From: CAYHXN01 sp964360605
Lineage (GTDB): Bacteria; Patescibacteriota; Minisyncoccia; UBA6257; WO2-44-18
DNA: 64,000 nucleotides
NCBI GenBank assembly: GCA_964360605.1
Contig: CAYHXN010000001.1
Location: forward strand, 15,388 to 79,387
Reading direction: 5' to 3'
Made by a program: the position numbers and the translations under genes. Numbering within the stretch: position 1 is the first letter of the stretch; every line of letters starts with the position of its first letter. The notes under the pieces are model-generated. The model searched no databases. It saw nothing but the letters and a program-made list of their open reading frames with translations, and had not been told where the DNA came from. This document shows, piece by piece, positions 38,786 through 47,884 of the stretch.

Positions 38786-40648
38786 CTATTTCTTAATTCT
38801 AAAAATTTCCACATCGCCAGAATGGTATATCAATTCTAATGACGGATTCGATTTTAAATCAATGCCGGTAAAATCTTTCTCCCAAGGTCCATAATATACA
38901 TACTCCGCCGCTAAATCTTTCCAAGCGATATCTAACGTCCGATAACGCTTTATCAACTCTCGTATTTTTTCATCAATAATTTCTCGGCGCTCCGGGTCGC
39001 CGGTATCAAGAAAATACAGTTGGTAAACATAAACCCTGGTATCGCGAAGATTGCTTAAAGCGTACGGCTGGTCACAATTAGCACGGCAAACTAATCCCTT
39101 GCCGCTCCGAAAGCGTTTTTCCAATACCTCTTCGGAAACACCAAAAAGCTTGTTAGCGGTCAAATACCGCTCTTCCATTTCAAAATTAGAAATCGGGGTA
39201 ATGCCTCCCCAGGGAAGAAATGGCCGGCTGGAAGTAAAGGCAGTTAGATAAATTGAAGTCAGCAGCGATGGTGATATCACGCGCGATTCCCCTAGTTCTT
39301 TCTCCATCCACTGCCAAGATCGCAAAGCGTCCTCGGGAAGCATGTAAGAACTGGAGATTTCTTTCGGCGGATTGATAAACGCCAGAGCGTTAACTATTTT
39401 TTTAGAAACAGATAACAATATCAATACAACTAAACCCGCCGCGAAGAATTTTTTATACTTTGGCGCGCGCTCCAACCATCGCGTAATCCAAACGTAAAAC
39501 AAATCAAAAATAGCGATAAAAATCAGCGGATTAATACCGCGCGGCCAGTGATCGGAGTGCGGTACAAAACCTAAAACTATTTGAATATTCCAAACCAATA
39601 CCGCGGCTCCCAAAAAAGCCCAATGAATAACCGCTCGTTTTCTTGTTTCGGAATTTTTCCAAAAAGTCAGATAAATTAAAACCGCTAAAACAAGGTAAAC
39701 AAGATAGTGCGGCCAAACCTCAAGCCGGAAAGCGGAACCGATTTCTAAGCCTAACCGATTAAGATAGTCTGTTCCCGTTGGCAACGCTTTAATCCGAAAA
39801 TAATTAACAAAATAAGGAACACTAACCAAAATTATTGTCCCCACTAAGACGAAATAATTCTTGAATCGTTCTGGTTCGCGACGATACCAAATTAACGTTG
39901 CTAAAAATAATAATCCCAGTACACCTATCCAATACACCCAAATATGGAAATAGGTATAAAACAATAGGCCGGCAAAAATTCCTGCTACCAGCGCTATGTT
40001 GCGGGATGGACGAAGCCAAAACTTTAAAAACAAAGCGATAGCCGGCAAATAAATAAGGTGAGTCAGTATGGGATGATCCACGCGGGAAAAAAACAACCGC
40101 GGCAATGTTGTTTTTACAAACGGGAAAAAATTTTTAATAACTATTTTGGCAAAATCTCCTATCCCCCAAAAGGCCTCGGTAGCTACCAAGGAAATGGGGG
40201 TTAAAATCCCCACGAACGCGAAAAATGCCGACCAAAACCGATTTCCCTTAAATAAAACACTTCCGATCCACCAAAAGAAAGTGAAAAGGATAGCGGGAAG
40301 AATAAAGCTGGCCAAAAGATAAGCATTGTTAAGATCCATTCCGGCCACTCGGATGAATAAAGAATAGATTATCGGCGGAAGTGGCGGATAAATATTGGGT
40401 AGACTGTAATCAAAAAAAAGGTCGCTAGGTGGAATATGGCCTTCCGCCGCTTCTCGGGCAAATTGGAAGTAGGAGTCGCCGCCATCATGAAGCTCGGTAA
40501 ATTGGGAAAGGACGAAGGTGCGTCCATCGGTATTAACCGCTCGTTTAATCAAAAGTTGCGGAGCTACATAAAGAATACCGATTAAAAAGGAACAGCTAGT
40601 TACTAGAATGACGGTACGCCAATTAATGTTTCCAAAAAATCGGCTCAT
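38786..40648 (-). CDS. large polytopic membrane protein, GT-C-like family
   Basis: 620 residues; same family as 15186-17084 and 61470-63381. About eleven membrane segments, then a soluble tail of roughly 200 residues. First-loop motif AREAAEGHIPPSDLF at 64-78, FFPFVKTTLPRLFFSRVDHP, FYTYFHIWVYW, RGINPLIF, KKIVN, and tail motifs SPSLLTSIYLT and YVYYGPWEKDF. It overlaps the upstream GT2 by 4 bases (ATGA), so a lipid-linked sugar made by that GT2 may be its donor. That would fit a GT-C transferase; inference. Confidence 0.74.
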   Translation of the reverse strand: MSRFFGNINWRTVILVTSCSFLIGILYVAPQLLIKRAVNTDGRTFVLSQFTELHDGGDSYFQFAREAAEGHIPPSDLFFDYSLPNIYPPLPPIIYSLFIRVAGMDLNNAYLLASFILPAILFTFFWWIGSVLFKGNRFWSAFFAFVGILTPISLVATEAFWGIGDFAKIVIKNFFPFVKTTLPRLFFSRVDHPILTHLIYLPAIALFLKFWLRPSRNIALVAGIFAGLLFYTYFHIWVYWIGVLGLLFLATLIWYRREPERFKNYFVLVGTIILVSVPYFVNYFRIKALPTGTDYLNRLGLEIGSAFRLEVWPHYLVYLVLAVLIYLTFWKNSETRKRAVIHWAFLGAAVLVWNIQIVLGFVPHSDHWPRGINPLIFIAIFDLFYVWITRWLERAPKYKKFFAAGLVVLILLSVSKKIVNALAFINPPKEISSSYMLPEDALRSWQWMEKELGESRVISPSLLTSIYLTAFTSSRPFLPWGGITPISNFEMEERYLTANKLFGVSEEVLEKRFRSGKGLVCRANCDQPYALSNLRDTRVYVYQLYFLDTGDPERREIIDEKIRELIKRYRTLDIAWKDLAAEYVYYGPWEKDFTGIDLKSNPSLELIYHSGDVEIFRIKK

Positions 40649-41565
40649 CTCTCAATAATTTCTCTGATAGTATAAGGACGCTCTTCTTTTGATTCGTAAT
40701 AAATTCTCCATAATATTTCTGTCAAAATCCCAATTATAAAAAGGAATAGGCCGCCAACGGTAAACATAGCTACAACAATCAGCAAAGATGTTCCGGCACT
40801 AATTGGTAGACCGAAACCTATTGAAGCTAGAAGCCCGACTACTGCCAACGCGGCTATTCCCCAAAATAAAAATCCTAGAGCGCTAAAAAAAACCATAGGG
40901 CGCATATTCGGATGCAAAAAACGAACTACAAAAAGATCCGCTATCGCTTTGACGCCAGACATCCAAAGATGCGTAGACACACCGGATTTTCTTTCATGAT
41001 GAGTAACCTCTACTTCCGCTACTTTGGCGCCACGATAGAAAACAGAAACTGCCAAAAAAACATGCTGTATGCCATACATGTTTATACCATCTAAGAATTT
41101 TTTCTTATAGGCCTTTAGAGCGCAGGCGTGATCGTGAAGATTCAATCCGCTGACCGTACGTGTTAACCAATTAGCAAGACGGGAGTGAATTCTCCGGGCA
41201 AGATTATCGTGACGATCCTTTCTCCATCCAGCCACTACATCGTAACCCTCATCCATTTTCGCTAAAAGCTTCGGAATGTCTCTGGGGTCATTTTGCAAAT
41301 CTCCATCCATAATAATCACAATGTCTCCCTTGGCGGTTTTAATACCCGCATCCAAAGTTAAAGTCTGTCCAAATTTCCTTGTCAAAGTAATAATTTTAAT
41401 CGGCGAAAGAGTTTTTAGAATTGCCGGGGTTTCGTCGATTGAACCGCTATCCACAACAATAATTTCATAAGGCACGCCCAACTTCTCTAACGTTTCTTTA
41501 TTTAAACGGTGAAGCTCTCTAATGTTGCCAGCTTCATTGTAAACCGGAATAATAACGGAAATCAT
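40645..41565 (-). CDS. GT2 polyprenyl-phosphate glycosyltransferase
   Basis: 306 residues: SVIIPVYNEAGN start, IVVDSGSIDET nucleotide site, and IMDGDLQNDP with the catalytic DxD-like aspartates, then two C-terminal membrane segments (about 230-290). This is the layout of dolichol-phosphate-mannose-synthase/GtrB-like enzymes that charge a lipid carrier for GT-C acceptors. The GT-C-like gene follows with a 4-base overlap. The promoter at 41573-41601 sets the -10 box 7 bases from the ATG, with no Shine-Dalgarno. Confidence 0.87.
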   Translation of the reverse strand: MISVIIPVYNEAGNIRELHRLNKETLEKLGVPYEIIVVDSGSIDETPAILKTLSPIKIITLTRKFGQTLTLDAGIKTAKGDIVIIMDGDLQNDPRDIPKLLAKMDEGYDVVAGWRKDRHDNLARRIHSRLANWLTRTVSGLNLHDHACALKAYKKKFLDGINMYGIQHVFLAVSVFYRGAKVAEVEVTHHERKSGVSTHLWMSGVKAIADLFVVRFLHPNMRPMVFFSALGFLFWGIAALAVVGLLASIGFGLPISAGTSLLIVVAMFTVGGLFLFIIGILTEILWRIYYESKEERPYTIREIIER

Positions 41566-41572
41566 GAAGTTT

Positions 41573-41601
41573 ATTATGGCTCAAACATTTAGGACACGCA
41601 A
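41573..41601 (-). promoter_or_regulatory. promoter for the GT2/GT-C run, leaderless
   Basis: -35 TTGCGT (41596-41601), 17-base spacer, -10 CATAAT (41573-41578) on the minus strand, 7 bases before the start at 41565. Confidence 0.6.
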
Positions 41602-41606
41602 GGTTG

Positions 41607-42524
41607 TTATAAAAACTTACGCACATCCGTTGCGTCAAAACGCGGAATTAAAAACGGGTGATCGTTAAGAGATACTCCTCTCCGCTCAATAGTAAACGCG
41701 TAACGAAAACCTTCTCCAGCTAAAATAGTTTTAGCTAATTCACCGTAACGTCCATGGGGATAGGAAAAGGTTTCTGGTTTTTTTCCTATCAGCCCCGTCA
41801 ATACTTCTTGGGAAATCTGAAGTTCGTTTTTCATAACTGATTCGTTAATGATGTCAAAAGCGTAGTGGCTGTGCGAATGATTACCGATGGTCATGCCACG
41901 TTTCTGTAAATCTAAAATCTCCTTCGGGCTCATGAAAAGCTCTTGAGCAATCTTTGCTTCATCCAAATGAATCTGCTTGAAACAAAAACGCAAAAACTGG
42001 GCTTTGATGTCTTCGGGAAGCGCAATCAATGTTTCTTTCATATTGGCAGTCATCGGTTCTTCGTGCGGACGTCGTTCCATTAATCGCCGGTCTTTCGGAA
42101 TGCGGTATCGTTCCGCTAAGTCAGGATAAAATTCGTCCATAAAGCCATGAATAGCATCAATCATGGCGGAAGCGGACATCCGAGACAATAAGATGTGGGT
42201 TTTATGAGCAACCGGCAACCTACCTTCATAGACAGAAGTAATCGGAAAAAAGGCGGCGGTAGCGCCGTATTTTTCCAATATAGGAAGTGCATTGATATAT
42301 TGGTCTTTCAATCCATCGTCAAAAGTAATGGCGCAGAATGATCCGGGACGATTCGCTTTAGCGGCTTCACAAACTTCCGTCGCGGAAACGATTTTGTAAC
42401 GGGAAGATAGCAAGCTGATCTGCCAATCAAATTCTTTAATCTCGCAAGGATAAATACCGGAAAACTTTGGATTCGGGTCTTCAACGTAATGATAATTAAC
42501 GATTATGTACTTATCTTTTTCCAT
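41607..42524 (-). CDS. NodB-type polysaccharide deacetylase
   Basis: 305 residues from the ATG at 42524, overlapping the upstream gene by 14 bases. The catalytic and metal-binding set is TFDDG at 67-71 and the histidines of GNHSHSHYAF, with FSYPHGRY and the late PRFD block. NodB enzymes deacetylate N-acetyl sugars, exposing amines for other decorations. A roughly 70-residue helical insert sits between TFDDG and the histidine motif. No signal peptide is seen, so it may act in the cytoplasm on a precursor. Confidence 0.85.
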   Translation of the reverse strand: MEKDKYIIVNYHYVEDPNPKFSGIYPCEIKEFDWQISLLSSRYKIVSATEVCEAAKANRPGSFCAITFDDGLKDQYINALPILEKYGATAAFFPITSVYEGRLPVAHKTHILLSRMSASAMIDAIHGFMDEFYPDLAERYRIPKDRRLMERRPHEEPMTANMKETLIALPEDIKAQFLRFCFKQIHLDEAKIAQELFMSPKEILDLQKRGMTIGNHSHSHYAFDIINESVMKNELQISQEVLTGLIGKKPETFSYPHGRYGELAKTILAGEGFRYAFTIERRGVSLNDHPFLIPRFDATDVRKFL

Positions 42525-43872
42525 TTTGATTCTTGGTATTTGATATGATTTTATCCAGAAAATCCACACTGCGCTTATAAGAAAGACCGTCAGTAAAACC
42601 TACGTACGATTGTACAATCTGCCGACGCTCCTCCCGATCTGCTTCTGGATTCTCAAGATAAAAATTAATTAACCGCGGCAAATCCTCGTCAGTCTTGGCC
42701 AGACGAACCGCCCCGCTGCGGTAAATCGGCTCATAATGATTGAATTCGTACGCTAGCGCGAAGCGGCCCAGAAAACCGATGTTGATTATCGGCTTATTAA
42801 ACACGCAGGCCTCAATAGAAATAGTGGAAGCATAATTAATATTTAAATCGGTGTATTTCAGAGAATACTTAAGGTTTAAAAGATCTTTGTAATTCATTTC
42901 TACTCGCCCATCCGTTCCCGATCCTGATTTTTCAATATATAAATCCGGTACGGCAAAAAATTCTCGGTAATTTTCATAAATATCAAGCGGGTGAATCCGA
43001 ACGAATAAATTAACATAAGGAATTTTTTTATCCTCTCTTAATTTAATTAAGTCATGAATATATTTTTTTTGAAAAGGGTAGGCCTTAGTCACGGTTGTAT
43101 GAAAAATCGTCCGGTAAGCCGGATTAAGGCCTTTGGATTTTAAAAATTCTTCGCGCGTTGGTTCGTTTGGAATATTTCCAAAATAAGGATCGAAGCGCGG
43201 CGTTCCGGAAACAAAAACCCGATCCGCAGAATAACGATGAATATCTATGGCTTCTTGTTTCATAATTTCGTTCCAAGCCACTAAATAATTCGTCTTACGG
43301 ATGTGTTTGCAATTCATTGTTAAGTTGTCCCAGCTGAAATTCACGGCCACGGTAGGTATACGCAATCGCCGGGCTTCGTTGATAATTTCCGCTTCCCATC
43401 CGTCAAACCCCGGCGTGGCAGTCGCAATCAAAGCCGGCTTATGTTCTGCCGCTAACTGCCGGAAAGCTCTAGCTTTGGGCGCCAAAAGCCGTTCTAAATT
43501 TGTGAAAAAATCCGCGGTTAGTAATTTCGCGAATGGCTTCCCTAAAAAACGTAGCAACCGCCGTTTTCGGTTCTCCAAATAATTCGGCCGTTTGTACCAA
43601 TGCCGAATAGAAATCAAATAATCAAATTCATTCACCAAAGAAATTCTCAGAAATTTTAAAAATTCCCAAAATTTTGGGTTGGCAGACAGCAATTTCACAT
43701 AACTTAAATCCGGCGATTGGAAATAACCGCGACTTACCGCCGTTTCGGAATCAATAGTCGGATTAATAACAACTACCCGATATTGGTCGACTAAGTATTG
43801 AATATAGTTAGTGCGTAAAAGATCGCTGGCGGCTATGGGATTGGGTATAACTAAAAATAAAGAGGTTTTCAT
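42511..43872 (-). CDS. GT-B glycosyltransferase-like protein (paralogue family)
   Basis: 453 residues from the ATG at 43872. Blocks shared with 20368, 43882 and 57167: an N-terminal NPIAASDLLRTNYIQYLVDQY, FSWDNLTMN, LVAWNEIMKQEAID, VSGTPRFDPYF, FLKSKGLNP, RIHPLDIYENY, and ASTISIEACVFNKPIINIGF. Most similar to the neighbour at 43882, so these two are a recent tandem duplication. Probably a cytoplasmic transferase; donor unknown. Confidence 0.72.
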   Translation of the reverse strand: MKTSLFLVIPNPIAASDLLRTNYIQYLVDQYRVVVINPTIDSETAVSRGYFQSPDLSYVKLLSANPKFWEFLKFLRISLVNEFDYLISIRHWYKRPNYLENRKRRLLRFLGKPFAKLLTADFFTNLERLLAPKARAFRQLAAEHKPALIATATPGFDGWEAEIINEARRLRIPTVAVNFSWDNLTMNCKHIRKTNYLVAWNEIMKQEAIDIHRYSADRVFVSGTPRFDPYFGNIPNEPTREEFLKSKGLNPAYRTIFHTTVTKAYPFQKKYIHDLIKLREDKKIPYVNLFVRIHPLDIYENYREFFAVPDLYIEKSGSGTDGRVEMNYKDLLNLKYSLKYTDLNINYASTISIEACVFNKPIINIGFLGRFALAYEFNHYEPIYRSGAVRLAKTDEDLPRLINFYLENPEADREERRQIVQSYVGFTDGLSYKRSVDFLDKIISNTKNQNGKR

Positions 43873-43881
43873 AATCAAAAA

Positions 43882-45237
43882 TTAAATTATTTTAGATAAG
43901 AGGTCTACGTTACGCTGATAGGATTTTCCGTCTTGGAAAGCGAAAAACTTCTCGGCCACGCGTTTCCTGTTTCCCGAGTCCCGGGTAGGATTTTTGATAT
44001 AGCTATTAATGGCGGCTATCAAATCATCGTCATTTTGAGCGACAAAAACTGCTTTTTCGCGAATTAGCGGATAATAATATGATCCTTCATCAGAGTAATG
44101 CTTATTTTGAAAAAGCGCTGCCGGATCCATAAAATTAATTACCGGTTTGTCAAACAAAAACGATTCCAGCGAAATAGTGGATTTATGATTGATATTAATC
44201 TCGGTGTATGCCAAAGTTGCTTTTAAATTAATAAAGGAGTTTTTGGCGGACTCGCCCGGCGCAAATTCTTTATTAGCTTTAGTTAATCGCTCAATAGAAA
44301 TGTCCTTTTCTCCGGCTAACGGACGATAAAATTCCGGGTCATCAAAAGGGTGAGGACGAACTAAAAAATTCACCCAAGGAATTTTCTTTTGATTTCTAGC
44401 AGAAATAATTTTAGCCAAAACCTCCGGTTGGCGAGGAGCTCTGCCGCCGGACGCAAACAAAAGAGTGGGGTATTGGGGATTTAATCCCTTACTGGTTAAA
44501 AAGTCTTCGCGCGAAGGAAGCGGATGAGATTTATCAAAATATTTGTCAAATCTCATGCTGCCGGTTATAAAAATTTTTTCCGCAGGAAACCGGTGCACTT
44601 TCATAGCCGCTTCCTTAAGAACCTCGTTCCAAACAAACAAATAATCGGGCCTTCTGGACCTGACGCATTTAAACGAGGTGAGATTATCCCAGCTTAAATT
44701 TGTGGCTAAAGTCGGAATGCCAATTTTTTTTCCATAAAGAATAATTTCGGCATCAAAAATTTGTATGCCGGGCGTAGCGGTAACAAATAAACTGGGTTTG
44801 TATCTTTTGCAATATTCTTCCAATACTCTTGAGCGGCCCATTAAAAATGCTTCCAAACCAGTAAAAAAATTAATGGTCATCCAGCGAGCGAAGGGGGCTG
44901 AAAGCCAACGGAGTAACTTGGCCCGTTTGTCATTCTGAAAAGCCGGACTCCCATAATAAAATTGTAAACTGGAAACTTTACTAAATTCCCGAATGCAGGC
45001 AGTTCTTAAAAATTTAGTCACGGCAAAGAGCCGCGGATTCTGGACCGTCCAGCGAATGGACTCCGCGCCTACAGAAGCTAAGCGCCGGCTCACTTCTTCG
45101 TCAATGACACTGCTAAAAACTAATACTTTATATTGAGAAGCCAAATATTGAATATAATTTGTCTTCAAAAGATCGGAGATAAATAAGGGATTTTTTAAAA
45201 AAAGAAAGATGGCTTTCTCGCGTTTGAGGTCTTGCAT
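43882..45237 (-). CDS. GT-B glycosyltransferase-like protein (paralogue family)
   Basis: 451 residues from the ATG at 45237 (MQDLKREKAIFLFLKNPLF); a longer frame to 45342 would enter the divergent neuA gene. Blocks shared with the gene downstream: FISDLLKTNYIQYLASQY, LSWDNLTSFK, FVWNEVLKEAAMKVHRFPAE, ITGSMRFDKYF, FLTSKGLNPQY, RPHPFDDPEFY, HKSTISLESFLFDKPVINF. Divergent from neuA, with promoters that overlap (45247-45275 against 45267-45272). Confidence 0.72.
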   Translation of the reverse strand: MQDLKREKAIFLFLKNPLFISDLLKTNYIQYLASQYKVLVFSSVIDEEVSRRLASVGAESIRWTVQNPRLFAVTKFLRTACIREFSKVSSLQFYYGSPAFQNDKRAKLLRWLSAPFARWMTINFFTGLEAFLMGRSRVLEEYCKRYKPSLFVTATPGIQIFDAEIILYGKKIGIPTLATNLSWDNLTSFKCVRSRRPDYLFVWNEVLKEAAMKVHRFPAEKIFITGSMRFDKYFDKSHPLPSREDFLTSKGLNPQYPTLLFASGGRAPRQPEVLAKIISARNQKKIPWVNFLVRPHPFDDPEFYRPLAGEKDISIERLTKANKEFAPGESAKNSFINLKATLAYTEININHKSTISLESFLFDKPVINFMDPAALFQNKHYSDEGSYYYPLIREKAVFVAQNDDDLIAAINSYIKNPTRDSGNRKRVAEKFFAFQDGKSYQRNVDLLSKII

Positions 45238-45246
45238 CACTGGAAA

Positions 45247-45275
45247 ATTATGCCATATCGCGTTAATATAATCAA
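45247..45275 (-). promoter_or_regulatory. promoter for the GT-B pair, near-leaderless
   Basis: -35 TTGATT (45270-45275), 17-base spacer, -10 CATAAT (45247-45252) on the minus strand, 9 bases from the ATG at 45237. It overlaps the plus-strand -10 box of neuA. Confidence 0.6.
45267..45272 (+). promoter_or_regulatory. consensus -10 box 8 bases before neuA
   Basis: Exact TATAAT, 8 bases before the ATG at 45281, with no Shine-Dalgarno. No good -35. It implies a leaderless message. Confidence 0.55.
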
Positions 45276-45280
45276 ATAAA

Positions 45281-46000
45281 ATGACTGCTAAAAAAATCCA
45301 AGTTTTAGGAATAATCCCCGCCCGCGGCGGCTCTAAAAGCATTCCTTATAAAAACATAGCTGATGTCGGAGGAAAACCGCTAATTTATTACACAATCCGT
45401 GAGGCCAAAAAATCCAAACTTCTGGACGCTTTTATCGTTTCCACTGACGATCCCAAAATTGCGGCGGTAGCAAAAAAGTATGGCGCGGACGTCCCTTTTT
45501 TGCGGCCAGCGAAAATTTCGGGCGATCGATCAATAGACATTGAATTTATGCGCCACGCCCTAGACTGGGTCAAAAAAAATCGCGGCTGGGAACCGGAAAT
45601 TTTAGTAAACTTACGCCCCACTTCTCCGCTCCGAACCGCCGAAGATATTAATAAGGTCATTGAAGTGGCGATAAAAAATAAGTGCAGTATCGTCAAAACT
45701 ATTTCACTGCCAACACCCTATAATCCGTTTAAAATGTGGTTGTTGGACGAAAATGGGGTAACCATGCAGCCGCTTTTACAAACAAAGCATTATAAGAAAC
45801 TCGGCACCGATGTTCCAAGGCAAATTTTGCCAAAAGCCTATTGGCAAAATGGGCTCGTAGACGCGTTGCGAGTTAAGAATATAAAAACCGGAACCATTTT
45901 TGCCGGTCCAATCGGAGGAGTCATTACTGATCCGGAGAAATCAATTGATCTTGATGAACCCCGCGATTTAAGAATTCTAGCCAAGAAGTTAAGAAGCTGA
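45281..46000 (+). CDS. neuA: CMP-nonulosonate synthetase (acylneuraminate cytidylyltransferase)
   Basis: 239 residues: IIPARGGSKSIPYKN at 11-25, VSTDDPK, LRPTSPLR, and the C-terminal EKSIDLDEPRDL. Couples CTP to a nonulosonic acid. Diverged from the copy at 9309-10049, so it may use a different acid (legionaminic or pseudaminic rather than sialic). Nearby SDR, Gfo/Idh, KdsC-like phosphatase and neuB genes (46046-52495) form its set. Expected leaderless mRNA. Confidence 0.87.
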   Translation: MTAKKIQVLGIIPARGGSKSIPYKNIADVGGKPLIYYTIREAKKSKLLDAFIVSTDDPKIAAVAKKYGADVPFLRPAKISGDRSIDIEFMRHALDWVKKNRGWEPEILVNLRPTSPLRTAEDINKVIEVAIKNKCSIVKTISLPTPYNPFKMWLLDENGVTMQPLLQTKHYKKLGTDVPRQILPKAYWQNGLVDALRVKNIKTGTIFAGPIGGVITDPEKSIDLDEPRDLRILAKKLRS

Positions 46001-46045
46001 AAATCTATATCATAGTTCCCGAGCTTGTAGAGAGACTACATTATT

Positions 46046-46816
46046 CTAAAGAGCTGTCCAACCGCCATCAACGATAAGATTTGCTCCGGTCATATAACTA
46101 GAAGCATCGGACGCAAGAAACAAAATAGCGCCGTTGTATTCGTCCTTATTAGCCATTCTACCAAGAATAGTTCGGTCGCTATATTTTTTTACGAATTCCT
46201 GTTTTTGTCCCGCAAGAACTCCTCCCGGAGTAAGAGTGTTCACCCGAATACCGGTATCGCGCAAATAAGACGACAAACTGCGAGTGAAGTTGGGTACGGC
46301 ACCCTTAACGCTGGAATAGCCAATTGATTTGAATTTACCCTCGTCATAAATCCGGTTATCGGGGGCTACTATGCCGTAGGTGGAACAAACATTAATAATC
46401 GAACCGCTCCGCTGTTTTTTCATTATTGGGATCACCGCTTGCGCGCAGATCAACATTCCGGTTAAACCGACGGCAATCTCTTTATTCCAAAGTTCAATCG
46501 GATAATCTTCGTATGGGCTGAATTGTTTTGCTGATTCATCGGTATTCGGGACTGGATTCATCGCCGCGTTATTAATAAGAACATCAATCCGCCCAAGCTT
46601 GTTAACTACGTCCCGCACCGCCTCATCCACGGATTTTTTCTGGGCAACGTCTACTTTGTAATATAGAAAATTGGGTTCGGAAAAACCTTCTTTGATGTCA
46701 AACAAAACTACCTTAGCGCCGACGCCAAAAAGGACTTTCGCGTATTCCATACCCAACATACCGGTACCACCGGTGATTAGAACTACTTTATCTTTTAGAG
46801 AAAAAAGGTTGTTCAT
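46046..46816 (-). CDS. short-chain dehydrogenase/reductase (PtmA-like)
   Basis: 256 residues: GGTGMLG at 16-22, INNAAMNP, S145, Y167 and K171 (IGYSSVKGAVPNF), and the end YMTGANLIVDGGWTAL. The sequence resembles PtmA-type dehydrogenases found beside CMP-legionaminate synthetase genes in flagellin-glycan loci. It lies next to neuA, one base downstream of a Gfo/Idh gene, in line with modification of a nonulosonate or its precursor. Exact reaction unknown. Confidence 0.8.
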   Translation of the reverse strand: MNNLFSLKDKVVLITGGTGMLGMEYAKVLFGVGAKVVLFDIKEGFSEPNFLYYKVDVAQKKSVDEAVRDVVNKLGRIDVLINNAAMNPVPNTDESAKQFSPYEDYPIELWNKEIAVGLTGMLICAQAVIPIMKKQRSGSIINVCSTYGIVAPDNRIYDEGKFKSIGYSSVKGAVPNFTRSLSSYLRDTGIRVNTLTPGGVLAGQKQEFVKKYSDRTILGRMANKDEYNGAILFLASDASSYMTGANLIVDGGWTAL

Positions 46817-46817
46817 A

Positions 46818-47822
46818 TCATAATTGTATAACTTTTTTATTTTTTATGGAGTCTTTCATTGTTAAAGCGATTTTCAATACCTCAGCGCCTTGCTCAAGAC
46901 TAATCAACGGATTTTCTTTCTTCTCAATACAGCTAATAAATTGTTTGGTTTCATCAAGAAACATCGAGTTTCTTTCAAATTCCGCCGGCTCTTTTACGAA
47001 AACCGATTGGCTTCCGGCTTCAAACGGAATCAAGACTAAGGTTTTATCCTGATAATCCCAAATCATCCTACCCTTGCTTCCAGTAATTTCAAACCGACGC
47101 TTTGACGGACGCTTGACGTAGTCCATATGAAGCGAAGCGGTGACTCCGGATCCGAATTGAAAAATTGCATCAACAACGCTATCTACTTCAATCTTCAACT
47201 CACTGTCTTGGTTTTCAAAAGCCACTACTTGCTTCGGCATACCGAAAAACCAATAAAGATAGTCAATGTCATGACTTTGGGTTAAGATAACTCCCCCACC
47301 TAGATCCGCGCGGGCCGCATAAGTTTTTAAATAATCTTCCCAGGAATGCCAGTCCGGCAGATATTCTCCAATTTCCGCGTGCGCGCTCAAAGCTCTTCCT
47401 ATCTTTCCGCTATCAAGCCATTTTTTCATTTGTTGGAGTAATGGATGGAAACGGAAATTATAACCGACGTAACCGACTAAATTTTTCTTTTTAGCAAGCG
47501 AGATTAACTCTTCTACGCCCTTCATGTCGTGCGACAATGGTTTCTCAAGAAAAACGTGCGCTCCACTCTCAATCGCTTTTTTGGCAGTTTCTAAATGAAA
47601 GGCGGTCGGATTAGTAATCACGACTGCGTCAGGTTTTTGCGCTAAAGCTTCATCAAAATCATAAAAAACTTTGGGGTTGTGTTCTTTAGAAAAATTGTCT
47701 ATGAAATCTTTATTGCAACCCTTTTGGGTACGATAAACTATGATATCGCCCGCTCTCAATTGTTTCAGATTACGATAATGCCTTTGACCAATAGAACCGA
47801 GACCGCAAACCAAGAATTTCAT
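46818..47822 (-). CDS. Gfo/Idh/MocA-family oxidoreductase
   Basis: 334 residues from the ATG at 47822 (MKFLVCGLGSIG). GLGSIG at 7-12, VFLEKPLSHD as the EKP signature, and GGGVILTQSHDIDYLYW with the conserved H. It is one base from the PtmA-like SDR downstream. Its promoter (47831-47859) is the best in the window and puts the -10 box 8 bases from the start, with no Shine-Dalgarno. Like other family members it should oxidise or reduce a sugar; substrate unknown. Confidence 0.85.
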   Translation of the reverse strand: MKFLVCGLGSIGQRHYRNLKQLRAGDIIVYRTQKGCNKDFIDNFSKEHNPKVFYDFDEALAQKPDAVVITNPTAFHLETAKKAIESGAHVFLEKPLSHDMKGVEELISLAKKKNLVGYVGYNFRFHPLLQQMKKWLDSGKIGRALSAHAEIGEYLPDWHSWEDYLKTYAARADLGGGVILTQSHDIDYLYWFFGMPKQVVAFENQDSELKIEVDSVVDAIFQFGSGVTASLHMDYVKRPSKRRFEITGSKGRMIWDYQDKTLVLIPFEAGSQSVFVKEPAEFERNSMFLDETKQFISCIEKKENPLISLEQGAEVLKIALTMKDSIKNKKVIQL

Positions 47823-47830
47823 ACAGTCAT

Positions 47831-47859
47831 ATAATATGAACACAAATTCACTTTGTCAA
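47831..47859 (-). promoter_or_regulatory. near-consensus promoter, leaderless start
   Basis: -35 TTGACA (47854-47859), exactly 17 bases, -10 TATTAT (47831-47836) on the minus strand, 8 bases from the ATG at 47822. Its -35 is 1 base from the terminator of the upstream DMT gene. Confidence 0.75.
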
Positions 47860-47860
47860 T

Positions 47861-47884
47861 AAAAATAGCTCAGTTGTACTGAGC
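47861..47884 (-). terminator. Rho-independent terminator after a DMT gene
   Basis: GCTCAGT/ACTGAGC stem with a 3-base loop, then a T-run on the minus strand. It ends the gene at 47885 just before the next promoter. Confidence 0.82.
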
